Assembly: GCF_027922045.1 (NCBI RefSeq)
Contig: NZ_BSEX01000006.1
Coordinates: 376,109-440,108 of the forward strand
Length of the DNA: 64,000 nt
Origin: Microbacterium terregens
GTDB taxonomy: Bacteria; Pseudomonadota; Alphaproteobacteria; Sphingomonadales; Sphingomonadaceae
Direction: 5' to 3'
Both the position numbers and the translations under genes were made by a program. How positions within the stretch are numbered: the first letter of the stretch is position 1; every line of letters begins with the position of its first letter. The notes below the pieces were generated by a model. The model was not told the origin of the DNA and did no database searches. It was given only the letters and a program-made list of their open reading frames with translations. Below, in pieces: positions 1 through 9,460 of the stretch.

Positions 1-173
1 GCGCGCAGGATGAGGCGGATCGCGAGCGGACGCGCAGCGTAACGCTGGCGACGCTTGCCGGCGTTGGCCTCGGCGCGCTCGCGATCGGTGCCGTGCTGCT
101 GCTTTCCCGCGACAGCGAGGCGCCGAAGGCCAAGGCCAAGGCCAAGCGCAAGAAGACGACCAAGAAAGCATAG
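1..173 (+). CDS. C-terminal end of a single-span membrane protein (5' end outside window)
   Basis: The open frame enters from the left edge and ends at TAG 171-173. The visible 56 residues hold an Arg/Asp/Glu-rich stretch, one hydrophobic segment of about 22 residues (from TLATLAGVGLG to GAVLLL), then a lysine-rich tail with KAKAKAKRKK near the end. The charge pattern suggests one transmembrane helix with a basic tail on the cytoplasmic side. No family is recognisable from this fragment. It lies about 95 bases upstream of ychF on the same strand and could be co-transcribed with it. Confidence 0.6.
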   Translation, partial: AQDEADRERTRSVTLATLAGVGLGALAIGAVLLLSRDSEAPKAKAKAKRKKTTKKA

Positions 174-269
174 CCTTCGCGGCGGTGCCGCAGCACCCGT
201 CTGGTAAAGGGAGCCCGAAGCGCCTATGCGGCGGGCTTCACCTTCACCAACGGGATCGAAGAACCGGAC

Positions 270-1370
270 ATGGGTTTCCGCTGCGGCATCGTCGGGCTTC
301 CGAACGTCGGCAAGTCCACCCTTTTCAACGCGCTGACCCAGACGGCAGCGGCGCAGGCGGCGAATTATCCGTTCTGCACCATCGAGCCCAACGTCGGGAA
401 CGTCGCCGTCCCTGACGAGCGGCTGGAGAAGCTGGCTGCCATCGCCGGCTCGCAAAAGATCATCGAGACCCAGCTGGGCTTCGTCGACATCGCGGGGCTC
501 GTGCGCGGCGCGTCGAAGGGCGAGGGCCTGGGCAACCAGTTCCTGGGCAACATCCGTGAGGTGGACGCGATCGTCCACGTCCTGCGCTGCTTCGAAAACG
601 ACGACATCCAGCACGTCGACAACAAGGTCGATCCGATCGCCGACGCCGAGACGGTCGAGACCGAGTTGATGCTCTCCGACCTGGAGAGCCTGGAAAAGCG
701 CGTCCCCAACCTCGTCAAGAAGGGCCAACAGGGCGACAAGGAGGCCAAGATCGGCGCCTCCGTGCTCGGCCAGGCGCTCGAACTGCTGCGCGAGGGCAAG
801 CCCGCACGCCTCACCCAGCCCAAGGACGAGGAAGAAGCCCGCGTCTTCGCCCAGGCGCAGCTGCTCACCGCAAAGCCGGTGCTCTACGTCTGCAACGTCA
901 ACGAGGAAGACGCGGCCGAAGGCAACGCGCTCTCCGCCAAGGTGTTCGAGAAGGCCGCCGCCGAAGGCGCGCAGGCCGTCGTCGTCTCCGCTGCGATCGA
1001 GGCCGAGATCGCGACCATGGAGCCGGCCGACCGCCAGGAGTTCCTGAGCGACCTGGGCCTGACCGAGACCGGCCTCGCCCGCGTGATCCGCGCCGGCTAC
1101 AAGCTGCTCAACCTGCTGACCTTCTTCACGGTCGGCCCCAAGGAAGCGCGCGCCTGGACGGTAGAAGCCGGTGCAAAGGCGCCGCAGGCCGCAGGCGAGA
1201 TCCACACCGACTTCGAGCGCGGCTTCATCCGCGCCGAGACCATCGCGTACGACGACTACATCGCCTGCAACGGCGAAGCCGGTGCACGCGAGGCGGGCAA
1301 GCTGCGCCAGGAGGGCAAGGAATATGTCGTCCACGACGGCGACGTGATGCTCTTCCGCTTCAACGTCTGA
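270..1370 (+). CDS. ychF: Redox-regulated ribosome-binding ATPase YchF (Obg-family)
   Basis: This 366-residue protein has the normal YchF length (about 363). The P-loop GLPNVGKST is at residues 9-17. The switch II region is DIAGLVRGASKGEGLGNQFL. The base-recognition motif is NVNEED instead of NKxD, which is the hallmark that makes YchF bind ATP rather than GTP. A coiled-coil insertion lies in the middle, and a TGS domain closes the protein, ending in the conserved DGDVMLFRFNV. YchF binds ribosomes and dampens the oxidative stress response. The ATG at 270 puts the P-loop at the usual distance from the N-terminus. Confidence 0.97.
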   Translation: MGFRCGIVGLPNVGKSTLFNALTQTAAAQAANYPFCTIEPNVGNVAVPDERLEKLAAIAGSQKIIETQLGFVDIAGLVRGASKGEGLGNQFLGNIREVDAIVHVLRCFENDDIQHVDNKVDPIADAETVETELMLSDLESLEKRVPNLVKKGQQGDKEAKIGASVLGQALELLREGKPARLTQPKDEEEARVFAQAQLLTAKPVLYVCNVNEEDAAEGNALSAKVFEKAAAEGAQAVVVSAAIEAEIATMEPADRQEFLSDLGLTETGLARVIRAGYKLLNLLTFFTVGPKEARAWTVEAGAKAPQAAGEIHTDFERGFIRAETIAYDDYIACNGEAGAREAGKLRQEGKEYVVHDGDVMLFRFNV

Positions 1371-1445
1371 TCCTTTGCCGGTCGAAAGGCCGGCCAAGGG
1401 CCCAACTGTCATATTCCTGCCGCGGACGCGCGCGAAGGGCGGGTC

Positions 1446-2735
1446 ATGTTCAAGCCCGCTTCCGCCGCGTTCCTGGCCCTCGCTTCGCTCACCGCCTGCA
1501 CCCAGACCCTGCCTGCTCCAGGCACGGTCGCCGGCACTGCCCCGGTGGCTGCCCCGGCTGAGGCAAGGGCGCCCGTCACCATCCTCGTCTCGATCGACGG
1601 CTTCCGCCCCGATTACCTGCAGCGCGGCGTGACGCCGGTGCTCTCCCGCCTCGCCGCAACGGGCGTGACCGGGCCGATGCACCCCTCCTTCCCCTCAAAG
1701 ACCTTCCCCAATCACTGGACGCTGGTGACCGGCGTGCGTCCCGATCGGCACGGCATCGTCGCCAACCGGATGGAAGATCCTGCCGATCCCAAGAACGTCT
1801 TCACCATGGCGACGGACGATCCGAGCTGGTGGAACGGCGCCGAGCCGATCTGGGTAGCGGCCGAGAAGGCGGGCATCCGTACGGCGACCCAGTTCTGGCC
1901 CGGCTCGAACGTTCCGATCGGCGCCACGCGCGCCGCCGAATGGCCGCACAAGACGCAGGGCGGCACCCGCCCGGCCGACTGGCAGCAGTACAACCAGGCA
2001 ATCAGCGCGACTCAGCGCGTCAACGGGGTGCTCGACTGGCTGCGGCGCCCTGCCGCGATCCGCCCCCGCCTGCTCACCCTCTATTTCGAGGCGGTGGACA
2101 GTGCCGGCCACCAGTTCGGTCCGGACTCGCGTGAGGTGAACGAGGCCGCTGCCGATGTGGACGCAGCGGTCGGTGCGCTCGTCGAAGGCCTGGCCGCGAT
2201 GGGCCAGCCTGCAAACCTGGTGATCGTCGCCGATCACGGCATGGCCGCCACCACCAGCGAGCGGGTCGTGGCCCTCGACAAGCTCGCCGATCCGGCCCTC
2301 TACCACGTCGTGGAGGCGGGCCCCTATGCCGCGCTGACGCCAACGCCGGGCAAGGAAGCGGCAGTCGAAAAGGCGCTGTTGAAGCCGCACGCGCATATGG
2401 AGTGCTGGCGCAAGGGGGAGATCCCCGCCCGCTTCCACTATGGCCGCAACCCGCGCGTGCCGGCGATCCTGTGCCTGGCGGAGGACGGCTGGCAGGTGCT
2501 GCCGACCACGCCGACACAGCCGCAGGCGGGCGGCAGCCATGGCTTCGACAACATGGCGCCGGACATGACGGCGCTGTTCATCGCCAACGGCCCCGCCTTT
2601 GCGAGCGGGCGCACGCTGCCGGATTTCGACAACGTCGACGTCTACCCGCTGCTGCGCGACCTGATCGGCCTGCCGCCCGCCCAGGGGGTCGACGGCACCG
2701 ACGCGCCGTTCCGCGGCGTCCTCAAGGCGCAGTAA
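1446..2735 (+). CDS. Ectonucleotide pyrophosphatase/phosphodiesterase-family lipoprotein
   Basis: A member of the alkaline phosphatase superfamily (type I phosphodiesterase/nucleotide pyrophosphatase, PF01663), 429 residues. A lipoprotein signal ends in LTAC with Cys18 as the lipidation site, so the enzyme should sit in the periplasm or on the outer membrane. The metal-site Asp is in VSIDGFRPDY, and the threonine nucleophile is in FPSKTFPNHWTLVTG. Later metal ligands are in ADHGMA and GGSHGFDN. The family hydrolyses phosphodiester or pyrophosphate bonds of nucleotides; the exact substrate cannot be read from sequence. It is followed by a convergent gene 51 bases downstream. Confidence 0.9.
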   Translation: MFKPASAAFLALASLTACTQTLPAPGTVAGTAPVAAPAEARAPVTILVSIDGFRPDYLQRGVTPVLSRLAATGVTGPMHPSFPSKTFPNHWTLVTGVRPDRHGIVANRMEDPADPKNVFTMATDDPSWWNGAEPIWVAAEKAGIRTATQFWPGSNVPIGATRAAEWPHKTQGGTRPADWQQYNQAISATQRVNGVLDWLRRPAAIRPRLLTLYFEAVDSAGHQFGPDSREVNEAAADVDAAVGALVEGLAAMGQPANLVIVADHGMAATTSERVVALDKLADPALYHVVEAGPYAALTPTPGKEAAVEKALLKPHAHMECWRKGEIPARFHYGRNPRVPAILCLAEDGWQVLPTTPTQPQAGGSHGFDNMAPDMTALFIANGPAFASGRTLPDFDNVDVYPLLRDLIGLPPAQGVDGTDAPFRGVLKAQ

Positions 2736-2786
2736 CGCGCTCGGGCGGCGCGGCCCCGGGTTCAGCCCGAAGCCCGCCCCCTAAGG

Positions 2787-3551
2787 TCAGTTCGGACGCG
2801 ATCCGCCCCGGCCGCTGGAGCGCGGACCGCCCGAACGGCCACCCTGCCCGCCCCAGCGCGGGCTGGAGCGGCCGCTCTGGCCACCCCAACGCGGGCTCGA
2901 CCGACCGCCGCGATCCCCCCAGCTCGGGCCGGGCCGGCCGCCCGGCCGCGCGTCGCTGCCGCCGGGGCGATCCGGGCGCTGGGCGCCTGCGCCCCCCTGG
3001 TCCGGACGCGAACTGGGGACCCAGGAACCGGGCCGGCCGGGACGGACACCGGGACGATATTCGCCGCCTTGCCCCGGACGGACACCGGGGCGCCCGTCGC
3101 CCGGACGGCCATAGCCGGGACGACCGGGGCGTCCATCACCGGGGCGTCCGTCACCCGGGCGGCCGGGGCGCACGCCGGGACGTCCGTCGCCGGGACGGAA
3201 GTCGTTCCAGTTGTTGCCCGGACGGCCATCGCCGCGCCAGTTGTGCCGGCGCTGCTCCCAATAGCGGCGCTGGCTGTCGTTCCAGCGGTGCGGGCGGCGA
3301 TAGCGGTCGTAGACGTAGTAACCGGTGCCCGGATAATAATAATTGCCCTGCCAGCCCCAATAGGGCGAGCCGAAGCCGCTGCCGTAATAGCCGGCGCCAT
3401 AGCTGTCATAATAGGGATCATAGTACCCGCCGGAGCCATAGCCGACGGATACGCCGCTATAGCCATAGCCGCCGTCGCCATAGGTGCAGGCGCTGACGCC
3501 CAAGCCCGCTGCTGCGATCAGCGCGAGAGTACGGATGCGCTTCAGAAACAT
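2787..3551 (-). CDS. Gly/Arg/Pro-rich lipoprotein of unknown function
   Basis: The start at 3551 (MFLKRIRTLALIAAAGLGVSAC) gives a clean lipoprotein signal with Cys22 and a GGGAGA ribosome site just upstream; a longer frame reaching 3683 looks spurious. The mature part opens with a Tyr/Gly-rich stretch that resembles outer-surface glycine-rich proteins. A central basic/aromatic block follows (YRRPHRWNDSQRRYWEQRR). The remainder is a low-complexity array built on GDGRPG and RPGRPG units up to the C-terminus at residue 254. No enzymatic domain is visible. It may be a structural or polyanion-binding surface protein. Expressed alone, with the gcv operon terminator region behind its promoter. Confidence 0.8.
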   Translation of the reverse strand: MFLKRIRTLALIAAAGLGVSACTYGDGGYGYSGVSVGYGSGGYYDPYYDSYGAGYYGSGFGSPYWGWQGNYYYPGTGYYVYDRYRRPHRWNDSQRRYWEQRRHNWRGDGRPGNNWNDFRPGDGRPGVRPGRPGDGRPGDGRPGRPGYGRPGDGRPGVRPGQGGEYRPGVRPGRPGSWVPSSRPDQGGAGAQRPDRPGGSDARPGGRPGPSWGDRGGRSSPRWGGQSGRSSPRWGGQGGRSGGPRSSGRGGSRPN

Positions 3552-3690
3552 GGGAATTCTCCCGAATAGGAATGCTCGCACTGGTCGCAGAACGCGGTTG
3601 AACGGAGCGTGAACTATTCGGAACAACGTGGGCGATACTTGGCCGGTTCCGGCGTCGTCTCCACGAGCGACGCCTACGCGCAAGTATCGG

Positions 3691-3730
3691 CAGCCTCTCC
3701 TCCCGGACGCCGGCCCGGGAGGAGAGGCTG
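3691..3730 (-). terminator. Strong hairpin downstream of gcvPB
   Basis: Perfect 16-base inverted repeat (cagcctctcctcccgg at 3691-3706 against its complement at 3715-3730) with an 8-base loop, starting 6 bases past the gcvPB stop codon. There is no T-run on the distal side, so it may act as a 3'-end stabiliser or a Rho-assisted terminator and not as a classic intrinsic one. Confidence 0.65.
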
Positions 3731-3735
3731 CGCGG

Positions 3736-5307
3736 CTACTCGGCTGCTTCCGCCGCCGGCTGCGGCGCCTTCCAGCGCAGCACTGGCTTGCGGGCCGCCT
3801 GGGTCTCGTCGAGGCGACGGCGTGGTGCGAAGTGCGGCGCGCCCTTCAGCGCCTGGTCGCCGGCCTTGGCGCGTTCCGCCACCGAGCGCAGCGCGCCGAT
3901 GAACTGGTCGAGCGCAGCCTTCGACTCGGTCTCGGTCGGCTCGATCAGCATCGCGCCGTGGACGACCAGCGGGAAGTACATCGTCATCGGGTGATAACCC
4001 TCGTCGATGAGCCCCTTGGCCACGTCCAGCGTGGTGAAGCCCTCGGCCAGGCCTGCGTCCGAGAACAGCGCCTCGTGCATGCACGGGCCGCTGCCGCCGA
4101 ACGGCGCGTCGAGCACGTCTTCCAGCTGGCGCAGGACATAGTTGGCGTTGAGCACCGCATCGCCCGATACCTGGTAGAGGCCATCGGCACCGTGGCTGAG
4201 GATATAGCTCAGCGCACGGGTGAACATGCCCATCTGACCGTGGAAGGCGACCATGCGGCCGAAGCTGCCGGCATGATGCTCGCCCGCGGTCTCTTCCTCG
4301 ATCAGCGCGAAGCGGTCGCCCTGCTTCTCGACGAAGGGCAGCGGTGCGAACGGTGTGAGCGCCGCCGAGAACACCACCGGGCCCGAACCCGGTCCGCCGC
4401 CACCGTGCGGGGTCGAGAAGGTCTTGTGCAGGTTGATGTGCATCGCATCGATGCCGAGGTCGCCCGGACGCACCCGCCCGACGATCGCGTTGAAGTTGGC
4501 GCCGTCGCAATAGACATAGCCGCCAACGCCATGCACCGCGTCGCTGATCGCGCGCATGTCGCGCTCGAACAGGCCGCAGGTGTTCGGGTTGGTGATCATC
4601 ACGCCCGCGACGTCCGGCCCCAGCCGCGCCTTCAGCGCCTCCAGGTCGACACGCCCTTCGGCGGTGGCGGGAATGTCCTCGACCTTGAAGCCGGCAAAGG
4701 CCGCGGTCGCGGGATTGGTGCCGTGAGCGCTCTCGGGCACCAGGATCACCTTGCGGTGTCCCTCGCCCTCGGCCTCCAGTGCCGCGCGGATCGCGAGGAT
4801 GCCGCACAGCTCGCCATGCGCGCCGGCCTTGGGGCTCATCGCGACCGAGTCCATGCCGGTCAGCGTCACCAGCCAGTGGGCGAGCTGGTGGATCACCTCC
4901 AGCGCGCCCTGCACCGTGTCGACCGGCTGCAGCGGGTGCACGTCGGCAAAGCCCGGCAGCCGCGCCATGCGCTCGTTCAAGCGCGGGTTGTGCTTCATGG
5001 TGCACGAGCCGAGCGGGAACAGGCCCAGGTCGATCGCATAGTTCTGACGGCTGAGGCGCGTGTAGTGACGCACCGCCTCCGGCTCCGACAGGCCGGGCAG
5101 GCCGATGGAGTCCTTGCGCTCCATGCCGCCGAGCCGCGACGGCGCCTGCGGCGCCTCGTCGAAGTCGACGCCGGTCGTGTCCACCGAGCCGATCTCGAAC
5201 AGCAACGGCTCTTCGAGCATCAGGGCGCGGTTGCCGGTGAAGGTCGCCTGGGTGGCCTCGTCGCCGCCGCCCATCTCGGGGCGCCAGCCGCTCTGGTTGA
5301 TCGTCAT
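3736..5307 (-). CDS. gcvPB: Glycine dehydrogenase (decarboxylating) subunit 2, P-protein C-terminal half
   Basis: One half of the split P-protein of the glycine cleavage system. It decarboxylates glycine and passes the aminomethyl group to lipoyl-GcvH. The PLP lysine is in [20 protein letters not shown], at about residue 295. The Gly-rich loop after it is typical of the family. The 523-residue length fits subunit 2 (about 510-530). The ATG at 5307 overlaps the gcvPA stop by 4 bases (ATGA), which implies translational coupling and a 1:1 ratio of the two halves. It is the last gene of the riboswitch-controlled operon. Confidence 0.97.
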   Translation of the reverse strand: MTINQSGWRPEMGGGDEATQATFTGNRALMLEEPLLFEIGSVDTTGVDFDEAPQAPSRLGGMERKDSIGLPGLSEPEAVRHYTRLSRQNYAIDLGLFPLGSCTMKHNPRLNERMARLPGFADVHPLQPVDTVQGALEVIHQLAHWLVTLTGMDSVAMSPKAGAHGELCGILAIRAALEAEGEGHRKVILVPESAHGTNPATAAFAGFKVEDIPATAEGRVDLEALKARLGPDVAGVMITNPNTCGLFERDMRAISDAVHGVGGYVYCDGANFNAIVGRVRPGDLGIDAMHINLHKTFSTPHGGGGPGSGPVVFSAALTPFAPLPFVEKQGDRFALIEEETAGEHHAGSFGRMVAFHGQMGMFTRALSYILSHGADGLYQVSGDAVLNANYVLRQLEDVLDAPFGGSGPCMHEALFSDAGLAEGFTTLDVAKGLIDEGYHPMTMYFPLVVHGAMLIEPTETESKAALDQFIGALRSVAERAKAGDQALKGAPHFAPRRRLDETQAARKPVLRWKAPQPAAEAAE

Positions 5308-6662
5308 GCCAGCACCTCTTCGAGCTCGGTTGCGAGCGTCTCGATATCTTCTGCAGTCACCGTCTCGGTCACCGCCACCACTAGTCCGTTCGCAAGCTGT
5401 GGCGCGTCCGGATACAGCCGGCCGAGCGACACGCCCGCGAGTACGCCGCGATCCGCAAGCGTCCGGACGACCGGCCGCGCTTCCTTCGACAGCTTGAGCG
5501 TGAACTCGTTGAAGAAGCTGGTGTTGACCAGCTCGACGCCCGGCACCTTCGCCAGCCGGTCGGCCGCAGCCGAGGCGCGCGCGTGGTTGCTCGCCGCGAG
5601 CTGGCGCAGGCCCTTCTCGCCCAGCAGCGTCATGTGGATCGAGAAGGCAAGCGCACACAGCCCCGAGTTGGTGCAGATGTTCGACGTCGCCTTTTCGCGA
5701 CGGATATGCTGCTCGCGGGTCGACAGCGTCAGCACGAAGCCGCGCTTGCCCTCGGCATCCACGGTCTCGCCACAAAGGCGGCCCGGCATCTGGCGAACCA
5801 GCTTGTCGGAGCAGGCGAACAGGCCGACGTACGGCCCGCCGAACTGCAGGCCGACGCCCAGCGACTGGCCTTCGCCGACGACGATGTCGGCGCCCAGCTC
5901 GCCCGGCGAGGCGATCGCGCCCAGCGCCACCGGCTCGGTCACCACCGCGATCAGCAGCGCCTTGTTGGCGTGCGCCGCCTCGGCGATCGGGCGCAGGTCC
6001 GGGATGCGGCCGAGGATGTCCGGATACTGGACGACCACGCACGACGTATCCCCGTCGATCGCGGCGATCAGCGCCTCGGCATCGGTGTCGGCGGTGAGCG
6101 TCGGCGCGGAGGTATCCAGCACGTCGCCGGTGAACTTCGCCATGGTGTTGGCGACCGAGACGTAATGCGGGTGCAGCCCCGACGAGAGGATCGCCTTGCC
6201 GCGGCGGGTGACCCGGCGCGCCATGGTGATCGCTTCCCAGCACGCGGTGGAGCCGTCGTACATCGACGCGTTCGCTACGTCGCAGCCGAACAGCTGTGCG
6301 ACCTGCGTCTGGAACTCGAACAGCATCTGCAGCGTGCCCTGCGCGATTTCCGGCTGATAGGGCGTGTAGGCGGTGAGATACTCGCCGCGCTGGATCAGAT
6401 GGTCGACGCTCGCCGGCACATGGTGGCGATAGGCGCCACAGCCGAGAAAGAACGGCGCGGTACCGGCGGCGAGGTTCTTGGCGGCAAGCGCCGAAAGGTG
6501 GCGCTCGACGGCGAGTTCGCTGGCGTGGTTGGGCAGGCCGGGCACGGGGCCGTCGAGGCGCGCGGCCTCCGGCACATCGGCGAACAGCGCGTCGACAGAG
6601 GACGCGCCCACCGCGGCGAGCATCGCCTCACGGTCAGGCTGGGTCAGGGGCAGGTAGCGCAT
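5304..6662 (-). CDS. gcvPA: Glycine dehydrogenase (decarboxylating) subunit 1, P-protein N-terminal half
   Basis: N-terminal half of the split P-protein, 452 residues, opening with [15 protein letters not shown] at 6662. A ten-codon longer frame exists but lacks support, and the family normally starts at this MRYLP-type motif. Conserved pieces include [13 protein letters not shown] and [14 protein letters not shown], which help build the PLP site together with subunit 2. Separate subunits, unlike the fused E. coli gcvP, are the usual arrangement in this group of bacteria. A 117-base gap separates it from gcvH and holds a small hairpin at 6752-6768 (gccagcc-taa-ggctggc). Confidence 0.97.
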   Translation of the reverse strand: MRYLPLTQPDREAMLAAVGASSVDALFADVPEAARLDGPVPGLPNHASELAVERHLSALAAKNLAAGTAPFFLGCGAYRHHVPASVDHLIQRGEYLTAYTPYQPEIAQGTLQMLFEFQTQVAQLFGCDVANASMYDGSTACWEAITMARRVTRRGKAILSSGLHPHYVSVANTMAKFTGDVLDTSAPTLTADTDAEALIAAIDGDTSCVVVQYPDILGRIPDLRPIAEAAHANKALLIAVVTEPVALGAIASPGELGADIVVGEGQSLGVGLQFGGPYVGLFACSDKLVRQMPGRLCGETVDAEGKRGFVLTLSTREQHIRREKATSNICTNSGLCALAFSIHMTLLGEKGLRQLAASNHARASAAADRLAKVPGVELVNTSFFNEFTLKLSKEARPVVRTLADRGVLAGVSLGRLYPDAPQLANGLVVAVTETVTAEDIETLATELEEVLA

Positions 6663-6779
6663 GGCAATCCTTCGGGACGTCACCCCGGCCACCGCCAGGG
6701 TCTCACGCCGCGGGCGCGTCTTCGAGGAGAGGCGCGCCCGCGGCCCGAGATGCCAGCCTAAGGCTGGCGGACTTGGGGT

Positions 6780-7151
6780 TTAGAGCTTGGCGACGAACGC
6801 CGCGTACTTGTCCGCGTCCATCAGCCCTTCGAGCTCGGACGGGTCGGACAGGGTCAGGCGGAAGAACCAGCCGTCGCCTTCCGGATCCTCGTTGACGAGG
6901 GCCGGGCTCGCCTCGAGCTCGGCATTGCCCTCGACCACGGTGCCCGATGCCGGCGTGTAGACGTCGGAAGCGGCCTTGACCGACTCCACCACCGCGGCCT
7001 CGTCGCCCTTGGTCAGCTCGCGGCCTTCCTCGGGGACTTCGACGAACACGATGTCGCCCAGCTGGCTCTGGGCATATTCGGTGATGCCGACGGTCGCGAC
7101 GTCGCCGTCGACTTCGACCCACTCATGCTCTTCGGTGAAATAACGGCTCAT
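6780..7151 (-). CDS. gcvH: Glycine cleavage system H protein
   Basis: Lipoyl carrier protein of the glycine cleavage system, 123 residues. The lipoylated lysine is Lys59 in [14 protein letters not shown]. The N-terminus (FTEEHEWV) and C-terminus are typical, and the length is the usual 120-130. It shuttles the aminomethyl group from GcvP to GcvT. It lies 12 bases behind gcvT in the same operon. Confidence 0.98.
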   Translation of the reverse strand: MSRYFTEEHEWVEVDGDVATVGITEYAQSQLGDIVFVEVPEEGRELTKGDEAAVVESVKAASDVYTPASGTVVEGNAELEASPALVNEDPEGDGWFFRLTLSDPSELEGLMDADKYAAFVAKL

Positions 7152-7163
7152 CGACGGCGCTCC

Positions 7164-8345
7164 TTAGCGGACGTAGTTGTGGGCAATGAACGGCATGGCG
7201 ACGACTTCGGCGCTGTGCGCCTTGCCGCGCTGGGAAAGGGTGATCTCGGTGCCGGCGACCGCGAGGGCGGCGGGCACATACGCCATGGCGATCGGCGCGC
7301 CGACGCTGGGGGCAAAGCCGCCCGAGGTCACGCGGCCGATGGTCTTGCCGGACTGGTCGACGACGGCCGCGCCCTCGCGCACCGGCTGGCGCCCGTCGAC
7401 GCGCAGGCCGACGCGCTTGGTCGCCGGACCCACGGCACGCTCGGCCAGGATGCGCTCGGCACCGGGGAAGCCCCCCTCCTCGCGGCGGCGCTTCGACAGC
7501 GCAAAGCCCAGGTCGGCGGCGACCGGCGTAGTCTCTTCGTCCAGGTCGTGGCCATAGAGCGGCAGGCCGGCCTCCAGGCGCAGCGAGTCGCGCGCGCCGA
7601 GACCGATCGGCTGGACCTCCGGCTCGGCGGCGAGCGCGTCGGCGAACGCCTCGGCAGCTTCGGCCGGCAGCGAGATCTCGCAGCCATCCTCGCCGGTATA
7701 GCCCGAGCGGCTGATCCACAGCGCGTGGCCCGCCCATTCGAATGCACCCGCCGTCATGAAGCGCAGCGCATCGACTCCGGGGATCAGCCGCGCAAGCGTG
7801 GAGACCGCCTCCGGGCCTTGCAGCGCCAGCAGCGCGCGGTCTTCGAGGTGGTTGATGGTGATCGAATCGGCCAGCGCCTCGCGCAGGTGACCCAGGTCGT
7901 CATACTTGGTGGCGCCGTTCACGACCATGTAGAAGGCCTCGCCCGCCGGCGCCGGCTCGCCCGCTTCGCCGAACGGGTGCGCTTCCGGCAGGCGGGTCAC
8001 CATCAGGTCGTCGAGGATGCCGCCATTGTCGGCGAGCAGCAGCGAATAGCGCATGCGGTTGGCAGCCAGCACCTGGAGGTCGCCCGGCAGCAGCGCTTCC
8101 AGCGCCTGGGCCACGCCCTCACCCGTGAACAGCAGCTGGCCCATGTGGCTGACGTCGAACAGGCCGGCGTGGCTACGGGTCCACAGGTGCTCGGCCATGA
8201 TGCCTTCATACTGCACCGGCATCTCGTACCCGGCGAAGGGCACCATGCGACCGCCCTTGGCGCGATGCCAGGCGTCGAGCGGCAGCAACGAGGGCGCGAT
8301 CGGCTCGAAGCCGTCCGCATCGGAAGAGGAAATCGAGTCGCTCAT
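7164..8345 (-). CDS. gcvT: Aminomethyltransferase (glycine cleavage T protein)
   Basis: Transfers the methylene group from lipoyl-GcvH to tetrahydrofolate and releases ammonia. Family motifs include LDAWHRAKGGRMVPFAGYEM near the N-terminus, DVSHMGQL, and SRSGYTGEDGCEI in the folate-binding part. The start chosen is ATG 8345 (MSDSISSSDADG), giving 393 residues; an upstream ATG at 8372 is closer to the riboswitch and less likely. First gene of the gcvT-gcvH-gcvPA-gcvPB operon. The 5' leader of about 250 bases carries a tandem glycine riboswitch. Confidence 0.97.
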   Translation of the reverse strand: MSDSISSSDADGFEPIAPSLLPLDAWHRAKGGRMVPFAGYEMPVQYEGIMAEHLWTRSHAGLFDVSHMGQLLFTGEGVAQALEALLPGDLQVLAANRMRYSLLLADNGGILDDLMVTRLPEAHPFGEAGEPAPAGEAFYMVVNGATKYDDLGHLREALADSITINHLEDRALLALQGPEAVSTLARLIPGVDALRFMTAGAFEWAGHALWISRSGYTGEDGCEISLPAEAAEAFADALAAEPEVQPIGLGARDSLRLEAGLPLYGHDLDEETTPVAADLGFALSKRRREEGGFPGAERILAERAVGPATKRVGLRVDGRQPVREGAAVVDQSGKTIGRVTSGGFAPSVGAPIAMAYVPAALAVAGTEITLSQRGKAHSAEVVAMPFIAHNYVR

Positions 8346-8406
8346 TCGCGCAGTCTCCGGCAGGTCTGGCACGACGCAGACACAGGCCTCCCCGCATCCC
8401 CGCCGC

Positions 8407-8597
8407 CCCCTCTGTCACGGAACCTGAGAGCTTTCGCGCAGCGATTGTGCGCTTACCCCTTCGGTGGCGCCGGAACCACGGCGCGCTTTCCAGAGTGTCG
8501 TTGGCGCGCGCGGTCCCTTTAGCCTGAGAGATTCCGGGGCGGTTGCTCCTTCGGCGGCCACATGCGGCCTCCAAGGCCGGCGGCGCTCTCCCGCGCG
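8407..8597 (-). promoter_or_regulatory. Tandem glycine riboswitch upstream of gcvT
   Basis: Two glycine aptamers in series, read on the minus strand. Aptamer 1 begins at the GGGAGAGCGCC strand (about 8596) and contains GCCGAAGGAGCAACCG, then AATCTCTCAGGCTAAAGGGA. Aptamer 2 follows a short linker and contains CACCGAAGGGGTAAGC, then GCTCTCAGGTTCCGTGACAG, ending with AGAGGGGG near 8407. The paired CCGAAGG...AAG and CTCTCAGG...GA(C)AG elements are the conserved cores of the class. Sitting directly before gcvT, it should switch the operon on when glycine is plentiful. Confidence 0.95.
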
Positions 8598-8699
8598 TGC
8601 CCATGGCCGTTCCCGGCCATCGACGCGCCCGCTCTGGCTCGACCGCGGGGCCGAGTCAATCGGCCTCGCGCGGTGAGCGTCGATTAGACCGGCGTCCGA

Positions 8700-9359
8700 T
8701 CAGCGCGTGGCGTTGTAGCGCAGCTGGTCCTGGGTGAGCTGGAAGCCGACCAGCGCCTCGAACGAGGCGTTGAGCACGGCCTGGCGCACTTCCGGAGTCG
8801 ACAGCGGGTCGACCGCGGCATCTTCTGCGCCGGCCTTGCGCGGCCGGGTGATCTGCTGGCGAATCTCGTCCGGCAGCGTGGCCGCCGAACGCTGCACGAC
8901 CGCGGTCGCGCTGCCGGTCGCCTGGGCGCGCGCCTCGCCGGGGGCGAAGTCGAGCACGGCGTGGTTGATGCGCTTGGCCACCACCTGCGATCCGCCGCGC
9001 ACCACCGTCAGGAAGTACGGCAGGTCGACCTGGCGGGCGCCATCGGTGCGGGTGCGGCGCGCCTGGATGTCGAAGGTGACGGTGGAGACGATGTCCTCGC
9101 CCGTCTCGTTGCAGGTGGCGCGCACGTTGGTGATCGTCGCGGTCACGTCGATCGCGCTCGCCAGCTGGGTGCCGGCCGGATCGAACAGGGTGATGTCGCC
9201 GGTGCCGGCGGGCACGCCCGCCGCCGGGCAGGCGGAGCGGACCGTGGTGATGCCGACGCCACGGGTCACGTCGATCTCGCCTTTACGGCTGCACCCCGCG
9301 AGGGCGAGGAGCGCGACAGCGGAAACAGCGAGCGTTCGGACGATCACAGGGGAGTACAC
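8700..9359 (-). CDS. Conserved lipoprotein of unknown function
   Basis: A 219-residue protein with a lipoprotein signal ([12 protein letters not shown], Cys at residue 23). The mature part is rich in beta-type sequence ([32 protein letters not shown]), suggesting an immunoglobulin-like or beta-sandwich fold. A C-terminal helix-rich segment follows ([18 protein letters not shown]...). Two Cys residues in the mature part (RSACP and RATCNE) could form a disulfide. No known family can be named. It is transcribed alone, behind the gcv riboswitch promoter and divergent from ispH. Confidence 0.8.
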   Translation of the reverse strand: MYSPVIVRTLAVSAVALLALAGCSRKGEIDVTRGVGITTVRSACPAAGVPAGTGDITLFDPAGTQLASAIDVTATITNVRATCNETGEDIVSTVTFDIQARRTRTDGARQVDLPYFLTVVRGGSQVVAKRINHAVLDFAPGEARAQATGSATAVVQRSAATLPDEIRQQITRPRKAGAEDAAVDPLSTPEVRQAVLNASFEALVGFQLTQDQLRYNATR

Positions 9360-9460
9360 CTTTCACGACGAACGGGCCGTCGCATGCAGCGCCGACCCGG
9401 ACCGCCGCCAGCATAGGAAGCGCCTTTCAAGCACGCAAGCAATCGCGTAGATGCGCAGGG

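Noticed and set aside
3060..3190. Short regularly spaced repeats resembling a CRISPR array
   Set aside because: They are in-frame codon repeats of the GDGRPG lipoprotein, with no constant repeat length or spacers.
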